Positions 1-8,480 of a stretch of 37,121 nt of DNA are shown one piece after another; within the stretch, counting starts at the first letter, position 1; the number at the start of each line of letters is the position of its first letter. Both the position numbers and the translations under genes were made by a program. This stretch comes from Paulinella micropora (lineage: Eukaryota > Cercozoa > Imbricatea > Euglyphida), in assembly GCA_009731375.1 (NCBI GenBank), contig BJOX01000085.1, forward strand, positions 1,035,715 to 1,072,835, given 5' to 3'. Below the pieces are notes generated by a model, which searched no databases, was not told the DNA's origin, and saw only the letters and a program-made list of their open reading frames with translations.

Positions 1-147
1 AAGACAAACACAACAGCACACTTACACAACACGAGAACATACGACTCCATCTGCTCGTTTCGACCCTTCAGGGGCACACTGAACATGGCGTGGATCATCC
101 ATCGCTATAAAACTAAAACGAGATCATCCATCGCTATAAAACTCGAC
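1..147 (+). other. Leader of the Ty3-type element
   Basis: This A/C-rich stretch precedes the first long frame. A frame is already open from an ATG at 85, but the ATG at 148 gives a more ordinary acidic Gag-like N-terminus, so I prefer 148. The sequence at 84-92 reads ...CA followed by TGG, which resembles an LTR end next to a primer-binding site. No matching LTR end is visible at the 3' side, so this is not asserted. Confidence 0.4.
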
Positions 148-150
148 ATG
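93..150 (+). repeat. 22-bp direct repeat, 29-bp period
   Basis: A 22-bp unit at 93-114 recurs exactly at 122-143. Each copy contains CGCTATAAAAC, which looks like a TATA box. The second copy ends just upstream of the ATG at 148. The 29-bp period is not a multiple of three, so the duplication alters the frame upstream of 148. Confidence 0.9.
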
Positions 151-915
151 TCTGACGAAGCAGACGGTAACGACACGCCCGCCACAGGCGGCAGTTTTAC
201 CACTCCCGCAAGGGGAGGAGGACGAGCACAGGAGGAACCTGTCCCTCGCTCCCCATGGAGAGGGCCCGACAATGGGTTGGTAATTCCGGCTCGTGCAATT
301 CAAACGAAGGTGGTGCTGGAGCGATACCGAGGCCCAGCCGAGGGATGGCCAGGCAACCCTCAAGATGACGAGGAACATGGGACAAACCCAAACGACAACT
401 CGATGCATCTTTTCCCGAATAATATGTACGAGGAGGCAACTTGGTACAGGTGTCTGTTCAAGGAACCCTCGATATAAGGGGCTATTGGACTAATGCATTT
501 GTTCAATCCTAGCCTTACTGCAAATGGTACCGCTACCATACATCATGTTATGGACCTCTACAGGGTTCTAGCAACCGTGCGTGACTCCTTATTAGACGAA
601 GCGTGGCAGATAAACCACCAAAGGTACCCAGCGCTGCTGAATACCTTATTCGTCGAGAAAAAGGATCTGCAACCCTCTCTCACTTTTCCTTTCACACAGG
701 ACCCAGATAAAGAACTAGCTACAGACACAAAGTGGCCCAACTCGGCAGGGTTGCTGGTGTTTATCTCGGAGATACAAGCTTGGAATATAGTTTCAGCACG
801 AAACCTGAGTGCTGCGGTTGCAATTTGGAATCTCACCCTCACAGAGCACAAGAGCTGGAAGAAACAGCTTCTCCCCTCTGAGGACGATTCAACAGCAAGC
901 CCGGGGCACCCTTAA
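148..915 (+). pseudogene. gag: Gag-like region, N-terminal part (one in-frame stop)
   Basis: By position this is the N-terminal part of Gag in the Ty3-type element; I recognise no domain by sequence. The frame runs from the ATG at 148 through a Gly/Pro-rich hydrophilic segment to a TAA at 475-477. It resumes in the same frame 15 bases later (ATG at 493) and stays open to 915. The last codons before 915 look like noise, because sensible sequence continues one frame over from about 880. The second half is rich in Trp, Leu and charged residues, as expected for an alpha-helical protein. The TAA could be a decay mutation. Programmed readthrough is possible but unlikely given the other lesions nearby. 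Confidence 0.5.
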
Positions 916-1816
916 CGAGCTGCTTGATACAATCGAACAGCATCAGTGGACCTGGGTGAGTAGGATGGCAACGAAGTTCAAATACTTCAAGGCCACCATG
1001 GTGTTTGAGAAGGCTATTAGAGGTGGTAAGGCGGTGGAGAAGAAAATCGCTCCCCATCCGGCAGTAAAGCTCTATTAGTGCAACTTCCTCGCTATGTGCA
1101 AGTTAGTAGCACAGACCATCAGTGACATCCTCCGAATTCGCCTAGCGAACGAGGTTCATGTCACAGATGGCAATGTTGGCAGAGCAACTGTCGTCCCAGA
1201 GGGAACGACATTCGTCTTCTTTCACAAGGCGGTAGTTGTCCCGCCCCAGGGAAACCAAGGGAGTGGCGGACACAACCGACCTTCGAACACCACGGAAGAA
1301 CAAAAGAAAGCGAACGACAAATTGGTCGAACGAGCTCTGACTCGGCTTGACAAGGCCACAACTTTTGACTATGGCAAGTATAACTCGCAAGTCAATATTG
1401 ATTACGGCGAAGGTATCTTGCTTTTGTTGGGCTATACGTGTCTAGACAGCACGATTGGACAGTTCAGTCTAACCGCTGCAGACACGAAACAGATGTTAGC
1501 CAACAAAGCCAGTCGTTGGGCATCCCAAGACTTGTTAACGCACAAATGGCCACAATGGGATGAGGAAACGGGCCGACTGATTCAAGGGGGACAATTGAAG
1601 CCTCCCGGCCGACCTCATTACCTGCTCGAACAATTTGTAAAGGGGGCCAACAGGGGTTTCATGTGCGACCCTGTTATCGTCGCCGACCTGGTGTCGGCAA
1701 TTGCACAACGTATGTGGGAAGCCGATGTGCCACACAACGAAATCGTGGACCTTCCACAAAAGCTGATCACGCCCCTAGTTCGCGCTGATTTGGCGATGTT
1801 ACTTGGCAGTCCTTAA
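880..1816 (+). pseudogene. gag: Gag-like region, central part (frameshifted, one in-frame stop)
   Basis: Coding-like sequence moves to the next frame at about 880-915 and continues to a TAG at 1076-1078. It restarts in the same frame at the ATG at 1094 and runs 240 codons to 1816. This is the most globular-looking part of the Gag region, with mixed hydrophobic and charged helices and several Trp residues. It therefore sits where a capsid-like domain would be expected, but I cannot identify a retroviral capsid fold or a major homology region by eye. At 1803-1816 it overlaps the next frame, where another single-base shift must be assumed. The assignment rests on position between leader and protease. 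Confidence 0.5.
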
Positions 1817-2619
1817 GGGCATCGCTAGAGCAACGATCACCAAAGGCCGAACAACGGGGGAAAGATACATTCGCAACGTCTTGTCACAGGCACAGGATGC
1901 CGATGACCGCGCATTCTCGCTTCAGAGTTTTCGCGTTGACCGATTGGTCGAAGTATCAGCGTGGGATGAAACTTTTGTGAAGAGGATCTTCGGTTCTAAA
2001 GCGAACAAGGGCGAACGTATGCGGCGTGCAAACATCTTGCTGCAGGCCATGCAGGCTGTGGGATTGTCGTTTCCTGATCATCAGGCCAAGGCAAACGAAC
2101 CACAGTTCGACATACTGTCCTTCGTCACATCCACCTCATGGGGAGACCACTCTTATACGGGGTCCAGCTCCTATCAGAGATCCCTCTCGAGTTCACCTAA
2201 CCCATACTGGTCATCGTCGTCGAGCTCATCGAGCTCTCCGAACCCGTATTGGGGCCAGGGGCCGCGACATTCTCCAAACCCATACGCATCTACATCTTCT
2301 CCAGCGGGGGGTAGCCCTAACCCATATGCCCAACAATCTACTTCGGGGTTTCATTCTCCACCACCGGTGGGCTTGACATCGCCACCGCATACGTACCAAG
2401 CACCACAGTTTACCATGCCCATGTACTCACCACCGCCCATACCACCGCCCATGTTACCTCCCACACCACCGCCGGTTAGCCAGACACAAGGGGCCCCGCC
2501 CCCACGTCAGCCGGCGACAAAGAAAAAGAAAACACGTACAATCCCACGGCAAACCAATCAACCTCTCAGCTCATTAGCCATCGACCCTGGTCCGGCTGGA
2601 TGCCCGTACGGGCTACAGA
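1803..2619 (+). pseudogene. gag: Gag-like region, Ser/Pro-rich part with SPNPY repeats
   Basis: The frame opens with a basic, helical segment of about 95 residues. It then becomes strongly Ser/Pro/Tyr-rich from about 2150. Four SPNPY motifs (two followed by W, two by A) lie between about 2193 and 2330. They are followed by runs of PPP and PPIPPP and then a short basic cluster (KKKKTR) at about 2520-2540. The composition indicates a disordered linker. Motifs of this kind in Gag proteins can recruit cellular partners, but SPNPY is not one of the known late-domain motifs (PTAP, PPxY, YPxL). The frame reaches the 10-N gap at 2620-2629. Across that gap the coding continues in another frame, with a 26-bp sequence repeated on both sides. 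Confidence 0.55.
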
Positions 2620-2657
2620 NNNNNNNNNNTCGGCTGGATGCCCGTACGGGGTACAGA
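2594..2657 (+). other. 10-N gap flanked by a 26-bp repeat (probable unmerged overlap)
   Basis: The 26 bases at 2594-2619 reappear at 2632-2657 with one mismatch, on either side of the N run at 2620-2629. The offset of 38 bases changes the frame by two. That is exactly the shift between the open frame on the left and the one on the right, so collapsing the repeat would make the two frames one. Confidence 0.8.
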
Positions 2658-3301
2658 GGTTAGACGACCTTGGCAACCCGCCAACGGTCAAGTCTAATAC
2701 TTTGTGTGATTACTTTCACCACGCACTGGCTTTTAAATGCTTACCAGAACGTCGATTTTGGGTGTGGCCTTGCCTCATGGGAAAGTCGTGTCAACGATGG
2801 CACACATTCCCGGGCACCCCACAGCACCCAATAGCGATGAGGCGGTATATACGCAGATACAAGGCGGGAGAGTCGAAGGTCAAGAGGCCGGAAGATGGCG
2901 ATTGGGTGCCTTGCCCGAAACAGCAGGCACACATGAACTTGCCATTCCCGGACGTTGATGAACACGGACGGGTCTCTCTGATGCCAAACGGGCACGTGGC
3001 GAGTTGGTGCGCCGCCTTCGATGCGGAAGCCGAAATGCTCAAGAGCCAATTCCCGGCGGCCGACAAGTTCGCGGCATACATGCCCGGTCAGGAGACACTC
3101 CTGAGCCAGATGGGTAAGCCCACAGCACGCAAACGCAAACGCAAACGCAAGCAACGCGTCACATGTGTTGTGCAGGCCAAGGCCAGCCAGCAGGACACAA
3201 GTGCTCCAAGAAGCGCAAATTCAAGTCCTAGACAATCAACGGAAAGGACACACCCCGGGGCACGTAAGCGGTGCGTTTTGCAAACCCGTTGGAAACTATA
3301 G
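2630..3301 (+). pseudogene. gag: Gag-like region, CCCH zinc finger and basic tail
   Basis: This is the likely nucleocapsid-type end of Gag. It contains Cys codons at 2738, 2771 and 2789 and a His codon at 2801, giving C-x10-C-x5-C-x3-H. That fits the CCCH (C3H1) zinc-finger pattern and not the C-x2-C-x4-H-x4-C knuckle usual in Gag. Trp and Phe residues sit between the first two Cys, and a Trp lies just before the His. About 110 residues later is a basic run (RKRKRKRK, about 3127-3150) encoded by a CGCAAA hexamer repeat, which would suit nucleic-acid binding or nuclear import. The frame ends at 3299-3301, where coding-like sequence slips to the next frame. Metal and RNA binding are inferred from the pattern. 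Confidence 0.6.
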
Positions 3302-4126
3302 CCACCGCAGAGGGTGATGGACTAGTTGTCGGGACAGGCGCAGTAGTTACAGAAACACTAGTTAATAGGGTGATGGTAACGGAGGCACACCAACGCCAGG
3401 TCAGGTAACACAAGCCGATATTGAGTCACCGACGGCTAGGGTTGCTGTGTCCCCACCCGCACCAGTAGTAGATAAGACAGTAAGAATAGAGGCTAGACCA
3501 ACGCCAGGTCAGGTGACACAAGTCAGTATCGAGTCACCGACGGCTAGGGTTGCTGTAGTTTTGCGGAGGTCACAGACCCCTCGATCACAGTCAATAGTAC
3601 TGCTACGGCAGGGGTGAGCGCAGATATAACAGAGGGGCACAACAGTAGTCGTGGCCGTACACCTTCACCTGAGGTGACGACCATCCGCAATAATGTACAG
3701 GCGGACCCTCACCCATCTCCACCCGAAGACGATGTCGCACAGGCGGCTAGTGAGGATGATGGTAAAATGGACGGGCTAAGTTGCCGTGTCCGCACAGCGG
3801 ACACCTGCGTAAGCAAGGCAGGTTCCGTCCCAATCGCCTCACTACAGAAAACAGCCCTTTTTGAGAACAAGGTGATTAACATTAAAGCCAGGGCAAAACA
3901 ACAAATAGCACCTCAACGGTCTTTGCTCGGTCGTGGTGTTCGACTAGCCCCGGGAACGGTGGCCGGTTCCAATATTAATCACCCGAATATACCGCATATT
4001 GACCATGCACTCCCCCCACACATAGACAACATATATACTGCATCACCATTCACAGCACAGAATCCTGTAGTGCTCCCGGGCCCACGGGATGGCTCAAGCG
4101 TTGCTCCGGCGGTAGTTAGCCACTAA
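3277..4126 (+). pseudogene. Linker between Gag and protease (several frame slips)
   Basis: Coding-like sequence threads through three frames here: about 3277-3408, 3369-3557 and 3557-4126. The encoded residues are rich in Thr, Val, Pro, Ala and Glu and predict a flexible linker with no recognisable fold. Within it lies a 36-residue repeat (3390-3448 and 3498-3556). The last frame is open for about 185 codons and ends at 4124-4126. The protease frame is already open from 4120, so the two overlap by only a few bases. This is where Gag and Pol are often joined by programmed frameshifting, but I see no convincing slippery site. Confidence 0.45.
3390..3556 (+). repeat. 59-bp direct repeat with 108-bp period
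   Basis: The segments 3390-3448 and 3498-3556 match at about 54 of 59 bases. The 108-bp period is 36 codons, so the duplication is in frame and encodes a repeated Pro/Thr/Val/Glu-rich peptide in the Gag-Pol linker. Confidence 0.85.
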
Positions 4127-5510
4127 AACCCTTGGTGGACGCGGACAAGCTTGGCGATGCACAACGCCGGATGGCACGCAGGTATGCTGAGATGGAACTG
4201 CAACAAGCCCTCATGTCGACAGCCGAACCCCAGGACCTCCCTGCAGCGGAGGCAAGGGACATGAGCTACACCCGTCTATTTTGGCGGGAGCTCAACCCCC
4301 ACCTGGACACCGGTAACGATAGCATGGCACAAATCACCTTCGCGGGAAAAAGATTTATAGATAAATTCGGAAAGTTATTCGATTTCACGCGCGAAGGGAA
4401 GCTCCGATATATCCGGGGTGCTAAGGACGGAAGAAGTGCGATCATTGGTCGTATACCGTTGACGGTGGAATTCCCGACTGGCATGACGTACACAATACAC
4501 GTCTTGGTAGTGCCAGATTTCCCGGGAACGATAGTGCTGGGTAAACCTGATCTGAAGATGATGGAAGCTCAGCTTTTATTAGGGCAGGATGTAATTAAGT
4601 ATGGAAGGGGCCGACAGGTGGCGGAATACCCCATACTTAACCCTAGTCCAGAACGTCCGGTAGATCATCCGTATAGGGGGAGAGCGCAGGTGACCTTGAT
4701 CCCGCCCGCACCCCCCATACCGCATGGTATACGGACACAGCAGCGTGTTACGCCCGCTGGCACAGCATGGGTATACACGAATGTTTATGTCCCGGAGCTG
4801 ACCGGCCCATGGGCGGGCTTCGAGGATTTAGCAGCTGAGCGCGAGGCCCAAATCTTGCTGCTGCGGAAGCAGGATGAATCATGGCACGGCTTTGACCAAA
4901 CCTACCTATATGGGGGTGGGCAGAAACGGCCACATGAATTCATAAGGGTCAAATCGAGCTTGGTTTTCCATACATCGAAACGCCTCACAGAGGACGATAA
5001 TGTGATGGAAAAGTTAAAACTATGGTACAAGGGATCGGAGCCCATCCAGCCTGAGAACCTATCGAAGGTGCCGAAACTTCTGGCTGACAGGTTGGATCGG
5101 GGCGAAGACATCACCATTATACTCCCGATACACCCCACCGTGATGTGGTGGAGGGATGTATTGGATAGGGTGGTCGATGACCCGATACCGATACCTAGTC
5201 GACAGGCTAAACCACTCATGGCATTCCGATTAGGATCAAGGCAGGATGGTCTGGCATACAGAACCAAACTACTGACCCGAAAGGTAGATGACATGCGGGA
5301 GATTGCCTTTCAGATCTTTCCGGGGTTCTTTCACAAGTCGGCAGCGAAACAATACGCCGATATGTTAATAGAACTTCAGGAATGTGCAACATGGGACAAC
5401 CAGTCCACCACGCGATACCCAGGCAGGGACGCGAAGGATGAGGTTGAGGATCCGGACTCCATCTTAGAGTACCCGGATGACCCGAGAGACCAGAAACTGG
5501 TCGAAGAGAT
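4120..5510 (+). pseudogene. pol: Pol: aspartic protease and downstream spacer
   Basis: This is a retropepsin-like aspartic protease, which would process the Gag-Pol polyprotein as a dimer. The active-site triad D-T-G is encoded at 4306-4314, preceded by a hydrophobic/His residue pair. About 75 residues later the segment TIVLGKPDL (about 4528-4554) matches the flap-distal I-[LI]-G-x-[DP] strand of Ty3 proteases. The residue after DTG is Asn where Ala or Ser is usual, which is odd and might weaken activity. After the protease comes a spacer of roughly 270 residues with no domain I recognise, ending in an acidic stretch at the 10-N gap. The frame is open from 4120; no start codon is needed if it is expressed as a fusion with Gag. 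Confidence 0.8.
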
Positions 5511-5533
5511 NNNNNNNNNNCGGTCAAAGAGAT
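5499..5533 (+). other. 10-N gap flanked by a 12-bp repeat (probable unmerged overlap)
   Basis: The bases at 5499-5510 recur at 5522-5533 with one mismatch around the N run 5511-5520. The offset of 23 changes the frame by two, which is the difference between the protease frame and the RT frame. Collapsing it would therefore join them. Confidence 0.7.
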
Positions 5534-6385
5534 CATCGACGAAGTCGTGGCACGACAGTCAGGGTCACCAGACTTTGTTCGGGGTCTCAAGGCTCAGTTT
5601 CTGAAGAATAGGACACTGTTTGGAACCCTTGTAGCCGGCGGGGTGACGCACACCGCTGCTAAGATAGAGCGACAAGTGGGACAGACGATGCCTCGTCTCC
5701 GCAGATCGCGCCTCAGTTACAAGGAGGAGCAGATCTGCGAGGAAATGATCCAAGATATGTTGGCTAAACGGCTAATAGAACCGTCATGGTCGGAGTACCG
5801 ATCACCGGTTCGGCTTGCGCCAAAGCCGGATGGCAAGCAACGATTTTGCATCAACTACACGAGGCTCAATAAGATCATCAAGAGCGTCGAGACACCAATA
5901 CCCCGTATGTGGGATGGCCTCAACCGACTCCGGGATGCTAAGTTCTTTACAAAGCTAGACTTGAAGAATGGATTCTGGAACATCCCTTTGGATGTGGAGA
6001 GTCGGGCACTGACGGCCTTCGCCGTCGGCGGGAGACTGTACCAGTGGACAGTACTCCCGATGGGATTGAAAACCGCCCCGGCTATCTTTCAGGATTGCAT
6101 GAATCAAGCTCTATCCGACCCGAAGTACGGTGATCCGAAGTTCACCGAAACTTACGGACATACTAACCAGTATAGCTTTTGTTACATCGATGATATCGTT
6201 ATTTATTCAAAGACAGAAGCGGAGCACCTGGCTCACGTGTCGGACATCTTGAGACGCCTAGAAGCCTTCGGCCTCAGGTTGAACCTAGAGAAGTGTTCGT
6301 TCGCTAAGGACCACATCGATTATCTAGGGTACAGAGTCAAGGATGGGGTAATAGTGTTGAAGCCGGAGAAGCGGGCGACGCTATC
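5523..6385 (+). pseudogene. pol: Pol: reverse transcriptase
   Basis: RNA-dependent DNA polymerase of the Ty3/gypsy family, which copies the element RNA into cDNA. The fingers motif SPVRLAPKPDGKQRF (about 5802-5846) is present. Motif A (KLDLKNGFW) has its catalytic Asp codon at 5958, the VLPMGLKTAPAIFQ motif lies near 6051-6092, and motif C (YIDD) is at 6183-6194. All three catalytic aspartates are intact. Compared with typical Ty3 RTs there are about twelve extra residues between the APAIFQ helix and YIDD, and the motif usually reading IDYRxLN here reads INYTRLN. The frame is open from the gap at 5520. Sensible sequence leaves it at about 6380-6395, just after the thumb begins, and continues two frames over. 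Confidence 0.93.
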
Positions 6386-6389
6386 CGTT

Positions 6390-7486
6390 CCCTTCCACGC
6401 CCAAACACACGCACAGCGCTGCACTCCTTCCTCTGTATGGCACAGGTGTACTCGGAATTTATCCCGAACTTCCAGGACTTTGTCAAACCATTACGGGACT
6501 TCTGCCTTCACGGCGACCCGGATGGCAAATGGCCGCCAAAGGCGGCGGAGGTATACACGAAGCTAAAGGAGGCGTTGACACGAGACCCCCTCACAGGGGG
6601 CGGATCGGTCTTGGTTCTCCCCGACTTTGAAAAGCGTTTTGTGGTAGCAACCGACGCGTCGAAATACGCGGTGAGGGCCGTCTTACAACAATACGACTCT
6701 GACCACAAACGGTTGAGACCGATCATGTTCGTCAGCAAGAAGTTGACGCCCGAACAAGTCAACTACTGCACCAGACAACGCGAAGCGTTGGCGATAGTTT
6801 GGGCGTTCAGTCGGCTGAGGGAGTACTTGTGGGGTACTCCGAACATATTGGTTCAAACAGATCACGCCAACCTTAGATGGCTCATGGACAGAGAACATAC
6901 GGGACGACTGGCCCGATGGCAGTCGGAGCTGGCCTTGTATGATTTCACCATCGAGTACATTAAAGGTAAAGAAAATACGGTCCCAGATAGCCTATCACGG
7001 ATGCCTCGGGTGAAAGGCTCTGTAGGCGACGGATTAGACCGCTTTGCATTAGAAACTCCCACGGCCTGCCTAGTCGGATGGACAGCCGATGATGACTGGA
7101 CGGCCACGGAGCATACAGCAGATTTCAAAGACACGTTGCCGGCGGGGATGACATACATGGCCACCAACACGCAAAGCTGGACACCGGGATATAGACCCGA
7201 TTCTCAAGCTGAACTGTTGGACCAGCTGCAATCCATTGCTGCGCGCAACACGAAGCTGAGGACTGGCAAGACCTGCTGGAGGAGATCGACACCCAGTCGG
7301 ACATCCTCAGCGAGGGAGATATAAAACCGGGTTCATGAACACTCCTTTAACGCATTTTTCGCGGATAGGACGCAGTCGTTCTGGGTACCCCAGCATGTTC
7401 ACCCTGAAAGGTCGGCGATTATCGCGGCTGCCGAGCGAACACACCGAACAGAGGGGCCTATAAGCCTAGTCACCTGCTCTCCAGCT
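6390..7486 (+). pseudogene. pol: Pol: RT connection, RNase H and spacer
   Basis: Ty3-type RNase H that removes the RNA strand of the RNA:DNA hybrid. It starts with the RT thumb/connection (HSFLCMAQVYSEFIPNF), in line with the FLG-YYR-FI pattern of the family. Four acidic catalytic positions are visible: D in VVATDAS, E in REALAIVW, D in VQTDHANLRW and D in TVPDSLSR (about 6640-7000). The YIKGKENTVPDSLSRMP ending is characteristic of Ty3/gypsy RNase H. Past it the frame runs into a TAA at 7322-7324 and continues in the same frame with coding-like sequence (QSFWVP near 7379) to a TGA at about 7487. The integrase frame begins there, so this piece is broken by one stop and flanked by frame slips. 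Confidence 0.9.
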
Positions 7487-7493
7487 GGATGAC

Positions 7494-7890
7494 ATGGATA
7501 TGACGGTGGCGAGCCCCGAGGTGTTTGGTCAGTTGGCGAAGAGCTCTAAGGAATGGGGCCCCTTCATTGCTCACGCTATTGACCCGATAGCAAATCCTGA
7601 GACGAGAGAAATAAGAGCCCATAAGAAAACGATGACCTTGCATGATAACCTCCTGTGGTATAAGGGGGCAGGCGGTAAGTGGGAAAAGACGCCTTCAAAG
7701 TGGACACTGTGGGTACCAACCCAGTTACGCAAGGCGATCCTTTTAGCCACTCACCGCTCTGCTCTCAACTCACACACGGGAAGGTATAAAATGTCATGGT
7801 TCATTTCACGCAGGTTTTGGTGGCATGGCATGCAGAAATCCATTGCCGACACAGTCGACACATGCGAACACTGCAAACCAAGACACCACA
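7494..7890 (+). pseudogene. pol: Pol: integrase N-terminal zinc-binding domain
   Basis: Integrase HHCC domain, which binds zinc and helps the enzyme multimerise on the cDNA ends. Counting from the ATG at 7494, His87, His94, Cys124 and Cys127 give H-x6-H-x29-C-x2-C. The intervening text is of the usual SHTGRYKMSWFISRRFWWHGM type. The H-to-H spacing is longer than the common H-x3-H. The first 80 residues, upstream of the zinc site, resemble the integrase N-terminal extension seen in other Ty3 elements. Coding-like sequence leaves this frame somewhere between 7880 and 7925, just after the last Cys, and the catalytic core continues two frames over. Confidence 0.87.
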
Positions 7891-8480
7891 CAACAACGCT
7901 CAGAGAGGCCTTTATGGCGAATACAAGCTTGTTGAGAACCTGTTCGAAACTTTGTATGTTGATTACGTAGGACCGCTACCGCGATCGGAGACCCACAATT
8001 ATCGGTACATCCTGACAGCCATAGACCGCTTCTCGAATTATGTGTTCGCGGTACCAGTGGTGGAAAAGGATGCGGAATCGACATGCGAGGCACTGGTCGA
8101 CCATGTCTTCCGATACACCGGAGTGCCGAAAAATGTGTACAGCGATCGGGGATCGGAGTTTACGAACGAACTCTCCGCTCGGCTGTCCACAGTGTGGGGC
8201 TTTAAGTGGAAATACGTAACTGCATATTCACCAGAGAGCAACGGCAAAATCGAGAGGGTCCATAGACCGCTCAAGGCCGCGCTCCAGCAGTATTGTCGCG
8301 ATAATCAGCACATATGGCATAAGGCCTTACCGTCTTTTGTGTTCTCCATGAACAACACCGCATCGAAGGCATTGGGCGGAAAAGCCACGGGCGCCTCCCC
8401 CAATCTCCTGGTATACGGGCAGCACTTAAGGATCCCAGAGGAGCTGGTGTTACCAAACCTCCCGGAAGGGGCTTTTTGGA
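7880..8480 (+). pseudogene. pol: Pol: integrase catalytic core (D,D35E)
   Basis: RNase-H-fold integrase core (rve family), which carries out 3' processing and strand transfer of the retroelement cDNA. The catalytic residues are Asp at codon 7961 (in LYVDYVGPL), Asp at 8144 (in VYSDRGSEF) and Glu at 8252 (in SNGKIERVH). There are exactly 35 residues between the second Asp and the Glu, the canonical spacing. The order and surrounding sequence are fully typical of Ty3/gypsy elements and retroviruses. No lesion falls within the core itself. Frame slips bound it on both sides, at about 7880-7925 and at 8476-8494. Confidence 0.93.

Noticed and set aside
84-100. LTR end and primer-binding site (CA followed by TGG)
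   Set aside because: The complement of a tRNA 3' end could not be confirmed, and the bases before it do not recur near the 3' LTR candidate.
4117-4135. Programmed frameshift site between the Gag linker and protease
   Set aside because: The frames overlap by only a few bases and no heptamer slippery site lies before the stop. Random indels are frequent throughout this copy.
475-7324. Stop-codon reassignment to explain TAA and TAG inside coding sequence
   Set aside because: Frame slips and TGA stops also occur in the element, so decay or sequence error explains all of them more simply.
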